Made by a program: the position numbers and the translations under genes. Below the pieces are notes generated by a model. The model searched no databases and was not told where the DNA came from. It saw only the letters and a program-made list of their open reading frames with translations. Shown here in pieces: positions 1 to 6,388 of a stretch of DNA of 30,992 nucleotides. The DNA lies in the IMG/VR virus record IMGVR_UViG_3300020183_000321, positions 1 through 30,992 of that record; one strand, written 5' to 3'. Origin of the DNA: a virus. Positions within the stretch are counted from its first letter, which is position 1. Each line of letters opens with the position of its first letter.

Positions 1-50
1 CACAACTGACTCTGACTCAGTTTGTCCTAGTTCGAATCTAGGATCTCCAA
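1..50 (+). tRNA. tRNA-Gln (anticodon CTG), 5' part outside window
   Basis: Only the 3' two thirds of the tRNA is present. The anticodon stem ACTGA/TCAGT (5-9 with 17-21) encloses the 7-nt loop CTCTGAC, giving anticodon CTG, which reads CAG. The T arm CCTAG-TTCGAAT-CTAGG (26-42) is perfect and is followed by a 7-nt acceptor strand and a discriminator base. No CCA is encoded. It is the first of two tRNAs spaced by 3 nt, so they probably come from one precursor. The D arm and the acceptor 5' strand cannot be checked. Confidence 0.8.
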
Positions 51-53
51 TTT

Positions 54-125
54 GAGGATGTAACTCAACGGCAGAGTGTGACCCTTCCAAGGTCAATGTT
101 GCGGGTTCAAATCCCGTCATCCTCT
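54..125 (+). tRNA. tRNA-Gly (anticodon TCC)
   Basis: A complete cloverleaf can be drawn. The acceptor is GAGGATG (54-60) with CATCCTC (118-124). The D stem is ACTC/GAGT. The anticodon stem TGACC/GGTCA encloses the loop CTTCCAA, giving anticodon TCC, which reads GGA. The T arm is GCGGG-TTCAAAT-CCCGT. CCA is not encoded. GGA is the commonest Gly codon in the A+T-rich structural genes downstream, so this tRNA probably supplements the host pool during late expression (inference). Confidence 0.93.
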
Positions 126-132
126 TTTTAAT

Positions 133-744
133 ATGAAAGTTTTAATTGCTTGTGAATTTTCTGGAATTGTAAGAGATTCTTTTATTGCAAAAGGACATGA
201 TGCTATTTCATGTGATATTTTACCAACAGATTCTTCTGGTCCCCATTATCAAGGAGATGTTAAAGATATTTTGAATGATAATTGGGATTTAATGATTGCT
301 CATCCACCATGTACATATTTGGCATCAATGGGAATATGGTGGAATCATAAAAGACCAGAAAGATGGGAGCTAACTTATGCTGCAAAGGAATTTGTTGAAT
401 TTCTTTGGAATGCTCCAATAAAACATATTGCTATTGAAAATCCAATTGGTTACTTAAATAAAAATTGGATGAAACCATCACAAATTATAAATCCATGGCA
501 ATTTGGCCATGAAGCAAATAAGCCTACTTGTTTATGGTTAAAAAATCTTCCGCTGTTAACTCCAACTAAAATAGTTGATAAGGGAGAATTTTACACAAAA
601 GCAAATGGAACAAGAATGTCTAAATGGTCGCATATAACGAGTGGAACTAAAAAGACAAAAAGAGCAAAAATTGCTTCAACTACATTTAAAGGCATAGCAG
701 ATGCAATGGCAGAGCAATGGAGTAAAATAAATGTCAACACTTGA
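133..744 (+). CDS. C5-cytosine DNA methyltransferase-like protein
   Basis: A 203-residue protein with two hallmarks of the C5-cytosine methyltransferase core: a motif IV-type Pro-Pro-Cys at residues 58-60 (catalytic Cys60, context AHPPCTYLA) and a motif VI-type Glu-Asn-Pro at 102-104. The N-terminus MKVLIACEFSG fits the SAM-binding motif I strand and loop. At about 200 residues it is much shorter than a full enzyme and shows no clear target-recognition domain. Similar short proteins are common in tailed phages and are annotated as cytosine methylases; their activity is usually untested. The likely role is base modification of phage DNA against host restriction. The gene starts 8 nt after tRNA-Gly without an obvious Shine-Dalgarno sequence and overlaps the next gene by 14 nt. 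Confidence 0.75.
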   Translation: MKVLIACEFSGIVRDSFIAKGHDAISCDILPTDSSGPHYQGDVKDILNDNWDLMIAHPPCTYLASMGIWWNHKRPERWELTYAAKEFVEFLWNAPIKHIAIENPIGYLNKNWMKPSQIINPWQFGHEANKPTCLWLKNLPLLTPTKIVDKGEFYTKANGTRMSKWSHITSGTKKTKRAKIASTTFKGIADAMAEQWSKINVNT

Positions 745-1051
745 AGAAGAAATTTATGCGTTGCAGAGGTGCAAAGAATTCATCTATAGTCTTCTTGACC
801 CAAAGCAAACACCAAAAGTACCAAAAGAAATTCGTGAAAAAGCACGAAATGTGGTAAAACATTACCCCATTATGGTTGATGTTTTCGTAGAGAAGTACTA
901 TAATGAGAGGATAGTCGGGTCAAAGGCGACTACTTATGAATATTCCGAAATTGAGCGTGAAATTAAACGATATTTTGGTTCAGACATTGCCAATCTGCCT
1001 AGAGATGGAACGGCAGAAGAAGCATGTAAGTCTGATCTTTCACAAGAATAA
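731..1051 (+). CDS. Small hypothetical protein, BPSL0761-like N-terminus
   Basis: A 106-residue protein of unknown function. The first 50 residues (a helix, then a Pro-rich segment with TPKVPKEIREKAR, then a second helix ending in KHYP) recall the small family seen in proteobacteria and phages as BPSL0761-like, whose function is not known. The C-terminal half is charged and probably partly disordered. GGAG at 719-722 lies 8 nt before the ATG, supporting this start. The gene overlaps the methyltransferase-like gene by 14 nt and the deaminase-like gene by more than 100 nt, so the three look translationally coupled. Confidence 0.6.
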   Translation: MSTLEEEIYALQRCKEFIYSLLDPKQTPKVPKEIREKARNVVKHYPIMVDVFVEKYYNERIVGSKATTYEYSEIEREIKRYFGSDIANLPRDGTAEEACKSDLSQE

Positions 1052-1331
1052 GCTAGTCTCAATCGGAACCAATCAATTCAAGACCCATCCGCTTGCTCGT
1101 AAGTACGGATATGTCATTGATTGCGTTCATTCTGAGCTAGATGCGTTCAATAAGCTGCCAAAATCCTACAAAAGAGGCGAAAAGAGGTTGAAATTGATCA
1201 ATTTTCGTATGAATCGGTTTCAGCAACTTCGAAATTCTAAGCCTTGTAAGAAATGTTTGTCGTGGTGTGTTGACTTCTTTGATGAGATTTGGTACACTGA
1301 TGATGAAGGTTTTCAAGAATTGGAGATTTAA
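936..1331 (+). CDS. Cytidine/dCMP deaminase-fold protein
   Basis: A 131-residue protein with the zinc-site signature of the cytidine deaminase superfamily: His-Ser-Glu at residues 65-67 (zinc ligand and proton-shuttle Glu) and Pro-Cys-x-x-Cys at 103-107. The preceding strand-loop (VSIGTNQFKTHP) is typical of the fold. Residues 8-30 predict the N-terminal helix expected before the first strand. This supports the start at 936, which has AAAGG at 922-926, although it gives a 116-nt overlap with the upstream gene. The alternative ATG at 1005 would remove that helix. The substrate is not evident: free dCMP, a base in nucleic acid, or another amine. It sits close to a C5-methyltransferase-like gene, so pyrimidine metabolism or DNA modification is plausible (inference). 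Confidence 0.65.
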   Translation: MNIPKLSVKLNDILVQTLPICLEMERQKKHVSLIFHKNKLVSIGTNQFKTHPLARKYGYVIDCVHSELDAFNKLPKSYKRGEKRLKLINFRMNRFQQLRNSKPCKKCLSWCVDFFDEIWYTDDEGFQELEI

Positions 1332-1523
1332 ATGTATAAGCATGGCGAAAAAATTGTAAATTCTGAGAATAGCCGTCCTTGCACTGTTGTCGGCTCACAA
1401 ACCTCACGGGCAAAGGACAAGAAGGGTATGATTTACGAAGAAACTGAGTATTGTGTCCGTTATGAGGATGGCTCAACTGACTGGATTGCCGCAGACAGCG
1501 CAAAAAAGCTTCTAATCGACTAA
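1332..1523 (+). CDS. Small hypothetical protein, possible SH3-like barrel
   Basis: A 63-residue protein that I do not recognise as a named family. The alternating pattern with GEKIV near the N-terminus, a central loop rich in Lys, then YCVRYEDGSTDWIAADSA resembles small SH3/Tudor-like barrels in phage genomes, where VRYxDG-like turns are common. GGAG at 1322-1325 gives a good ribosome-binding site 6 nt before the ATG, which directly follows the stop of the deaminase-like gene. Its stop overlaps the next ATG by one base (TAATG). Confidence 0.6.
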   Translation: MYKHGEKIVNSENSRPCTVVGSQTSRAKDKKGMIYEETEYCVRYEDGSTDWIAADSAKKLLID

Positions 1524-1789
1524 TGGCATACCGCATTCACATCGATATCCCCCTCGTAGTCTCCTGCCAAGAGGAGGCTGTAATCGCCGCCAGAGCTATT
1601 ATGGAGAGTCTGGCCTCCCCAGAGGCCCTTCAGTCCGTAAAGGCCCACAATGGCACACAGGTCAACTATCGCCTTGGGGACGATACTGACCGCCAGAAGA
1701 GCAATTATTTGGTTTTGACTCCTTCAGGGCATGTTACCAACCAAAAATGTAAAATCCTCTTGACAGAGGAACCATCATCCGTAGAATGA
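1523..1789 (+). CDS. Hypothetical protein, unusually G+C rich
   Basis: An 88-residue protein of unknown function, with no transmembrane segment or recognised motif. It looks like a small alpha/beta protein: a strand IHIDIPLVV, then a helix rich in Ala and Glu, then strands in the C-terminal half. It starts in a TAATG overlap with the previous gene and so is probably translationally coupled. Its codons (GCC, CTC, CCC, GTC) and base composition (about 60% G+C between 1561 and 1620, counted by eye) are unlike the A+T-rich structural genes. This suggests a recent acquisition or a different expression class. A hairpin overlaps its stop codon. Confidence 0.55.
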   Translation: MAYRIHIDIPLVVSCQEEAVIAARAIMESLASPEALQSVKAHNGTQVNYRLGDDTDRQKSNYLVLTPSGHVTNQKCKILLTEEPSSVE

Positions 1790-1793
1790 TGGT
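1771..1793 (+). other. Hairpin just upstream of tRNA-Ile
   Basis: The inverted repeat ACCATCAT (1771-1778) and ATGATGGT (1786-1793) forms an 8-bp stem with a 7-nt loop. It covers the stop codon of the upstream gene and ends 3 nt before the tRNA acceptor stem. There is no following T run, so a terminator is unlikely. A processing or spacer structure separating the mRNA from the tRNA is more plausible. Confidence 0.5.
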
Positions 1794-1796
1794 CTT

Positions 1797-1869
1797 GGGT
1801 AGGTAGTTCAATCGGCAGAACCTTCCGCTTATAACGGCAGATGTGTGGGTTCGACCCCCACCCTACTCA
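1797..1869 (+). tRNA. tRNA-Ile (anticodon TAT)
   Basis: A 73-nt cloverleaf. The acceptor GGGTAGG/CCTACTC has one G-T wobble. The D stem is GTTC/GAAC. The anticodon stem TTCCG/CGGCA has one T-C mismatch, with loop CTTATAA and anticodon TAT. The T arm is GTGGG-TTCGACC-CCCAC. CCA is not encoded. The TAT anticodon reads ATA directly; most bacteria read ATA with a lysidine-modified CAT tRNA. ATA is frequent in the A+T-rich structural genes, so this tRNA probably supports their translation. Confidence 0.88.
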
Positions 1870-1884
1870 TTGGAGAGTATAAGT

Positions 1885-2037
1885 ATGATTATGACTGAAG
1901 AAGATAAAAAAATCGTACTAGTTCTCAAGGATGAGATTGAAAAGATCAAGGTCAATATGATTCTGGAGAATAAAAAGATTGACCAAATTGTTTCAGTTTT
2001 AACTAAAATTATTCAAAAGGAGAATAATAATGCATAA
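1885..2037 (+). CDS. Small coiled-coil hypothetical protein
   Basis: A 50-residue, highly charged protein that should be almost entirely helical, with heptad-like spacing of Ile, Leu and Val (KIVLVLKDEIEKIKVNMIL). It has no recognised family. The frame is open further upstream, but that part lies inside tRNA-Ile. The start at 1885 (MIMTEED) is chosen because GGAG at 1872-1875 sits 9 nt before it; an ATG at 1891 is also possible. It overlaps the next gene by 8 nt, and that gene's ribosome-binding site lies inside this one. A partnership with the adjacent membrane protein is possible but unproven. Confidence 0.6.
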   Translation: MIMTEEDKKIVLVLKDEIEKIKVNMILENKKIDQIVSVLTKIIQKENNNA

Positions 2038-2338
2038 TAATGTTTTTACTTACCGTTGGCTTGCTGTTTTTACCGCGTTTGCTGCTCTGATTCTACACCT
2101 TGACAATGCAAAGGCTCCACTCGTTTGGGCATTTGCTGGTCTAACCGGATTGCTGCTTATTGCAGAAATTCGTCGTCTTTCGAAGGAAGTCTGCGCTCTT
2201 GAGCGTAGCCACACTGACCGTACCCTCAATGACGGTCTTGATGATGTTCGTCGCAGCATGTGGCAACAGACGGATTCCCTGCATGAGCGTATTGACAATT
2301 GCTCAAATACTTGCTCAAAGGCAAAGACTCGTCTTTGA
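2030..2338 (+). CDS. Small membrane protein with two transmembrane helices and a coiled-coil tail
   Basis: A 102-residue protein. Residues about 8-24 and 28-46 are hydrophobic and separated by a short polar turn, predicting a two-helix hairpin in the inner membrane. Residues 47-102 are charged and helical with likely coiled-coil character and two Cys near the end. The AAGGAG-type site at 2016-2021 fits the ATG at 2030. The combination of coiled-coil partner and hairpin membrane protein, last in its transcription unit, would fit a spanin, holin-like or superinfection-exclusion role. None of these is shown by the sequence. Confidence 0.6.
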   Translation: MHNNVFTYRWLAVFTAFAALILHLDNAKAPLVWAFAGLTGLLLIAEIRRLSKEVCALERSHTDRTLNDGLDDVRRSMWQQTDSLHERIDNCSNTCSKAKTRL

Positions 2339-2360
2339 TTTGATTCGTTAATTGATTTCA

Positions 2361-2391
2361 AAAACCCCCCGGCTCCAGCGGGGGGTTTTTT
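2361..2391 (+). terminator. Strong rho-independent terminator
   Basis: AAAACCCCCC (2361-2370) pairs with GGGGGGTTTT (2380-2389) around a 9-nt loop and is followed by further T residues. It closes the early/accessory strip that contains the tRNAs. A late-type promoter begins 3 nt downstream, so this is a clear transcription-unit boundary. Confidence 0.93.
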
Positions 2392-2393
2392 CA

Positions 2394-2401
2394 TATAAAT
2401 A
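2394..2401 (+). promoter_or_regulatory. T4-type late promoter, exact TATAAATA
   Basis: TATAAATA matches the T4 late-promoter consensus exactly and lies directly between a terminator and the next gene. With the usual spacing, transcription would begin at or within a base or two of the ATG at 2407. No Shine-Dalgarno sequence intervenes, so the mRNA may be leaderless. Confidence 0.75.
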
Positions 2402-2406
2402 GCTAT

Positions 2407-2655
2407 ATGGAAAACTTTAAAGCAGTATCATCAATCAATTTTGCAGCGGCTACAGGTGTTACCTTTGCAAAGCACAAGGCATGCATGCTTGTTGCTTCTT
2501 CAATAGCATCTGGATTTACTCTAGATTTTAGAAGAGCGGATCAAGTTTTAAATACTACTCATGTTAGAGTTCCTGCTAACGATAGTTGCTACATTCCTTC
2601 AAGACTTTATGGAGCAACTGGCATAGCTAATTCATCAATTATACTTTTTAATTAA
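2407..2655 (+). CDS. Small hypothetical protein, probable virion-associated (paralogue 1)
   Basis: An 82-residue, beta-rich protein without Lys- or Glu-rich stretches, a signal peptide or a membrane helix. It resembles the protein encoded next to it. Both have a Lys-His followed by Cys-Met near one third of the length, a central strand rich in Thr and Phe, an Ile-Pro turn, and a C-terminal strand ending in Ile-Ile-x-Phe-Asn. The ATG is 6 nt after a late-promoter box and has no Shine-Dalgarno sequence. Late expression suggests a structural role such as a head or tail decoration; the function is unknown. Confidence 0.6.
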   Translation: MENFKAVSSINFAAATGVTFAKHKACMLVASSIASGFTLDFRRADQVLNTTHVRVPANDSCYIPSRLYGATGIANSSIILFN

Positions 2656-2664
2656 TAATTTACA

Positions 2665-2976
2665 ATGAAAGCACTAGCAAGAAGTTATAATGCTCCTGAA
2701 CAACATTTTCAATCTGCGGATGTTCTTTTAGATATTAGAGGTTTTAGTACTTCTCTATTAGCAAGCGGATCTATTACAAAACCTAACAAACATTGCATGG
2801 TTTTTATTGATGATAATACTGGTAATAATACTCTAACGTTTAACAATGGACCAACCATAAGAACTGCTAAAACTCAACAAGCATATCAAATTCCATTTGA
2901 AATAACTTCTTATTCTTGGTCTGGAATGGCATCGCCAAATGCAAATAGTAATGTTACAATAATCGGTTTCAATTAA
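2665..2976 (+). CDS. Small hypothetical protein, probable virion-associated (paralogue 2)
   Basis: A 103-residue, beta-rich protein similar in layout to the preceding gene product but with about 20 extra residues at the N-terminus. Shared landmarks are KHCMVF (compare KHKACMLV), a Thr/Phe strand, an Ile-Pro turn and the C-terminus VTIIGFN (compare SSIILFN). It starts 9 nt after its neighbour without a Shine-Dalgarno sequence and ends in a one-base overlap (TAATG) with the nucleotidyltransferase-like gene. The similarity was judged by eye over a short length; shared ancestry is likely but not proven. Confidence 0.6.
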   Translation: MKALARSYNAPEQHFQSADVLLDIRGFSTSLLASGSITKPNKHCMVFIDDNTGNNTLTFNNGPTIRTAKTQQAYQIPFEITSYSWSGMASPNANSNVTIIGFN

Positions 2977-3692
2977 TGCAGTATTTGACAAAATTCTTGA
3001 GGGAGAATCTTACTCTCCAATATCACTCAGAACTGAATTCAAAGTTCTGGGTCAATATTTTTCTCAAGGATGAAGTTCGTAAACAGCTTATTGAGATAGC
3101 CAAAGAATGGCTAAAATTTGCTGAAGTACCCACAAGCGCGGTTGAGGATATAGTCCTCACTGGTGGAAATGCAAATTTCAACTATACTGATAATTCTGAT
3201 TTAGATGTTCATATAATTTTAAAACCAAAAAAGCTGGATATTTGCAAAAAAGATCCAAATTATTATAAGGATAAAAAGTTAATCTGGTCATTAACTCACG
3301 ACATAAAAATCTATAATACTCCAGTTGAAGTTTACGCTCAGACAGAGAACGTTGAAATACCAAAAAATCAAGGAGTGTATTCTTTAAAAAAAGGTAGATG
3401 GTTAGTAAAACCAGAAAATTTAAATTTAGATTTTTCAAATGATTCTTTATTACAAAAAAAAATAGAAGATCATATTTATCAAATAGAACACGCAATAAAT
3501 AATACTACTGATAATAGAGCAGCAGAAAAATTATTGAACAAATTTCAAAAACTCAGAGGAGCATCTATAGCTAAAGATGGTGAATTTAGCCAAGATAATT
3601 TAATTTATAAAGAGCTTAGAAATCTTGGTTATATCGATAAAATAAGAAAATTTATTTTAAGAATGACTGATAAAAAATTATCTTTACGATAA
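2976..3692 (+). CDS. Predicted nucleotidyltransferase-fold protein
   Basis: A 238-residue protein with the core signature of the DNA polymerase beta-like nucleotidyltransferase superfamily. A Gly-Gly motif (LTGGNANFNYTDNSDLDVHI, about residues 61-80) places the metal-binding Asp-x-Asp at Asp75 and Asp77. A third carboxylate may be the Glu in the strand TPVEVYA near residue 118. The C-terminal half is helical and Lys-rich and may bind substrate or nucleic acid. T4-like environmental phages often carry such genes among structural genes. The transferred nucleotide and target are unknown. Its 3' end overlaps the convergent gene on the other strand by 9 bp, with no visible terminator between them. 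Confidence 0.7.
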   Translation: MQYLTKFLRENLTLQYHSELNSKFWVNIFLKDEVRKQLIEIAKEWLKFAEVPTSAVEDIVLTGGNANFNYTDNSDLDVHIILKPKKLDICKKDPNYYKDKKLIWSLTHDIKIYNTPVEVYAQTENVEIPKNQGVYSLKKGRWLVKPENLNLDFSNDSLLQKKIEDHIYQIEHAINNTTDNRAAEKLLNKFQKLRGASIAKDGEFSQDNLIYKELRNLGYIDKIRKFILRMTDKKLSLR

Positions 3693-5030
3693 GTAAATTA
3701 CCGGTTGTATTGTTGGAAAATTAGCTGCAATATACTGACCTATAGTTACATTTGTTGAATCTACAATATTAGTATTTACGGAAATTGTTCCGCCCATATT
3801 AGCAGTTGTTAATGATTCATAATAAAATGTTGATGGTATATCTACTGTCACATTTAATTTTATATAAGAATTTTTTTCTCCGGGAATACTATTTACAGAA
3901 TAAAAATCTGTTAATAAATTTTCCGGATCTGTATTTCCTTGTACTCTTGTAAATACTAATTGTTCTGCAATATTATTAGTTTTATTAGTAAAATGTCCTT
4001 GATAAAACAAATATACAGTTCCAACAACTAATGTTATATTAGGTGATCTTTGTCCATTAATATAAAATTTCTTTACAGAAGAAACTGTTTGTGTTTTTAC
4101 ATCTACTAAAGTATTGTAGGATTCTCCATTTGAAGGAAGAATGCTGTCAGTGACTCCATCGCATAACGTGTTAGCTGACCAGTTTACTATCAAATTTGGA
4201 TCATTTTCATTATATCGTCTTAGATATGCTTGTAATTGATTTTGATAGTCAAAACAATTTAAATAAACTCCATTTTTATTATAAACTTTTGCAGAACCAT
4301 TAGTTGTTTTATCTGTATTTAATAGATCTACTGTTCCTCTACCTCTAGAATAAACTTCTAGCGTTGTTAGTTTTCCTATTCTATTTTCAGAGATAATTGA
4401 ATCTTTTAAAAATATTATTTCTTCGCCATCACTTGAAGTTTCTACTTTTTCTACTCTAAATCTATCAACATTTTGAGTAATTCCAGAATATGAAATTTGT
4501 ATTAAATCGTCCTCATACAAACCCAATTCTTGTATAGTTCCTGCATTAGTTACTGATTTTATTATATTAGCAGTATCGCCAGTAAATCCAGAATTTAAGG
4601 ATAATTGTAAAGAATCAACAAAATATTCTTTTTCATATCTAAATTCATTAGTATTTAATTTTGTTGCACTGATTTTAGTGGCAAAAATCATATTATCGCC
4701 AGTAGAACCATCATATTGATAAATACCATCTAAATTAGATGTTATTCCATCTTGATCTTTTACATAGTAACTATCGGAAATAGAAAATGTATTTCCATTT
4801 GTTATTCCTTGTAAAAAAAATTCCAAATATTCCAAATCATCATCTGAATTGGTTTGCGTATAATCAATAATTAATTTATTAAAAGAATCATAAAAATAAA
4901 CTAATGGATTTGAATTTATTTGTTTACCAGATAAATTGAAATCACTATAAGAGCTTATTACATTGATTCCATAGGAATCTAAACTCTTTACAAGAGTAGT
5001 ATATGAATCTTTTTCGTAATAATCTGCCAT
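3684..5030 (-). CDS. Probable virion structural protein
   Basis: A 448-residue protein rich in Ser, Thr, Asn and Tyr, with strong beta alternation and no enzyme motif, as usual for phage fibre or appendage proteins. The C-terminal part (about residues 398-420) contains a Phe-Tyr-Tyr strand followed by a Met-Gly-Gly turn. This resembles the cupredoxin-like YYYC...H..MGG segments of phage structural proteins, but the Cys and His ligands are missing. The gene shares one base with the upstream gene (TAATG), so the pair is probably co-translated. It ends in a 9-bp convergent overlap with the nucleotidyltransferase-like gene. The place in the particle is unknown. Confidence 0.6.
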   Translation of the reverse strand: MADYYEKDSYTTLVKSLDSYGINVISSYSDFNLSGKQINSNPLVYFYDSFNKLIIDYTQTNSDDDLEYLEFFLQGITNGNTFSISDSYYVKDQDGITSNLDGIYQYDGSTGDNMIFATKISATKLNTNEFRYEKEYFVDSLQLSLNSGFTGDTANIIKSVTNAGTIQELGLYEDDLIQISYSGITQNVDRFRVEKVETSSDGEEIIFLKDSIISENRIGKLTTLEVYSRGRGTVDLLNTDKTTNGSAKVYNKNGVYLNCFDYQNQLQAYLRRYNENDPNLIVNWSANTLCDGVTDSILPSNGESYNTLVDVKTQTVSSVKKFYINGQRSPNITLVVGTVYLFYQGHFTNKTNNIAEQLVFTRVQGNTDPENLLTDFYSVNSIPGEKNSYIKLNVTVDIPSTFYYESLTTANMGGTISVNTNIVDSTNVTIGQYIAANFPTIQPVIYLS

Positions 5031-6091
5031 TATCTAGCTATAAAATATAGACTTTGTGATACTGTTCCTGTCGAACCACCACTCTTAGCAAATAATTTAT
5101 TAGCATTTGAAATTTCTAAAAATATTTCATCACCTTGAGCTAAAGGATAACCATTAGTAAAACCAAATGATTCTCCGATATACAAGAATTGAGTATTAGA
5201 TGCCAAAGATTTAATATTGACACCTCGTTGACATGTAAATCCTGGACTAAATTGAACAATAGCTTGTGTAACACCTAATAATCCAGTAACAAATGATGTT
5301 GGTAAAGTAAACGTATCTACCTTAATTTTAGCAGTACCATCTGTTAGAAGAGTTTCTATGGTTGGAATATGAGCAGCAAAAGATGCTCCAGAAATTCCAG
5401 AATTATTAATAGTAGTTAATAGAGATTCTAAAGTTACTCCTGTTATACTAACAGGAGAGCCAGTTGAACCTTGTACAAAAAGTGCTGTAGCATTAGAGTT
5501 TGTTACGCCAACAGTAGAACTAATATTTGCAGTTAATGAAATTGGCGCACCCAATACTTGAACCATTAGAGCATTAGATCCACCACCGTTGGTTACTCCT
5601 GCTAGTAAATTAGTACTAGGATCGAATAAACGAACATAAGCCCCGCTAGTAGCACCATCGGGGCCAACACCCATAGCTTTTATCTTGTAGCTTCCGCTTG
5701 TTAGATTAGTGGAAAAAGCTTGGGTATCGGTATAAATATTTGTTAGTAATGTGTTTCCTGCTTGATCTTGAGTAATAACAGCATTGTTTAGACCAGAGCC
5801 ATTTACTTTTAGTGAAGTTGTGCTATAATTTACTACCTGAACAGATCCTGCTGTTCCTCCACCAATAACTGTGGCTCTAGTGTTTAGTGTTACACCAGTA
5901 GATGCTAAGTATGTTGGTAGCGGATTGCTAGATGAAACTCTGGTAGCATCTGACGTTCCACCAAAAACAACTTTAGTCAATTGAACATGAGAAGTAGCAC
6001 CATAAATATCAATAACGAAATCAGTTGCAATGGTAGCAGTAAGACCACCAGCGATACCTACATTCAAATTGGGATCAGTATTATCAGGCAT
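5030..6091 (-). CDS. Probable virion structural protein
   Basis: A 353-residue protein rich in Gly, Ser, Thr, Val and Asn, with no charged or helical domain. The N-terminal segment GGTSDATRVSSSNPLPTYL (from about residue 44) resembles a motif seen in many phage capsid-decoration, neck or fibre proteins with beta-sandwich repeats. Short Gly-Val-Thr-rich segments recur, but no exact tandem repeat is visible. The ATG is preceded by GGAG (complement of 6097-6100) at good spacing. It heads a two-gene - strand unit and diverges from the gp33-like gene across a 38-nt gap holding the palindrome CTATATAG. The exact role is unknown. Confidence 0.6.
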   Translation of the reverse strand: MPDNTDPNLNVGIAGGLTATIATDFVIDIYGATSHVQLTKVVFGGTSDATRVSSSNPLPTYLASTGVTLNTRATVIGGGTAGSVQVVNYSTTSLKVNGSGLNNAVITQDQAGNTLLTNIYTDTQAFSTNLTSGSYKIKAMGVGPDGATSGAYVRLFDPSTNLLAGVTNGGGSNALMVQVLGAPISLTANISSTVGVTNSNATALFVQGSTGSPVSITGVTLESLLTTINNSGISGASFAAHIPTIETLLTDGTAKIKVDTFTLPTSFVTGLLGVTQAIVQFSPGFTCQRGVNIKSLASNTQFLYIGESFGFTNGYPLAQGDEIFLEISNANKLFAKSGGSTGTVSQSLYFIAR

Positions 6092-6129
6092 TTTTTCTCC
6101 AAATTACACTACTATATAGGGTATTAAAT

Positions 6130-6354
6130 ATGTTTATTGAACCAAACTTTAAAAATCAATTTTCTAAATTAATTATAGAACACGTTACTAAAACAAATTG
6201 CACTTATATGGATGCAATTTTAAAGCATTGTGAAGATTATGAAATAGAGCCTCAAGGGGCTGCAAAATTACTTACAAAGCCAATTATTGAAAAACTAGTC
6301 GAAGAGGGAAGAGATCTTCATATCTTACCCAAAAAGGCCAAACTTCCCTTTTGA
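6130..6354 (+). CDS. gp33: Late-transcription coactivator, gp33-like
   Basis: A 74-residue acidic helical protein. The pattern CTYMDAILKHCE, then EPQGAAKLLTKPIIEKLVEEG, then the C-terminus LPKKAKLPF matches what I know of the phage late-transcription coactivator family (T4 gp33). In T4 this protein connects RNA polymerase to the sliding clamp so that late promoters are used. The position directly upstream of gp32 fits, because T4 also has gene 33 close to gene 32. The presence of TATAAATA-type late promoters in the window supports the assignment. No Shine-Dalgarno sequence is evident. The end of the gene overlaps the -35 element of the gp32 promoter. Confidence 0.65.
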   Translation: MFIEPNFKNQFSKLIIEHVTKTNCTYMDAILKHCEDYEIEPQGAAKLLTKPIIEKLVEEGRDLHILPKKAKLPF

Positions 6355-6378
6355 CTAATCACCAGACTTTGGTATACT
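6351..6378 (+). promoter_or_regulatory. Sigma70-like promoter for gp32
   Basis: TTGACT (6351-6356) and TATACT (6373-6378) are separated by 16 nt, a good match to a bacterial housekeeping promoter. It overlaps the last codons of the gp33-like gene and would give gp32 a transcript with a leader of about 40 nt. Confidence 0.7.
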
Positions 6379-6388
6379 ACACCATCGG

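Noticed and set aside
1137-1536. Minus-strand open frames opposite the deaminase-like and small genes
   Set aside because: They oppose well-supported + strand genes with overlaps and ribosome-binding sites, and their translations look like random reverse-frame sequence.
1843-1884. Upstream extension of the small coiled-coil gene
   Set aside because: The extension would code through the T arm and acceptor of tRNA-Ile; the start at 1885 has a proper ribosome-binding site.
3684-3692. Terminator between convergent genes near 3690
   Set aside because: No inverted repeat with a T run is visible; the genes simply overlap by 9 bp.
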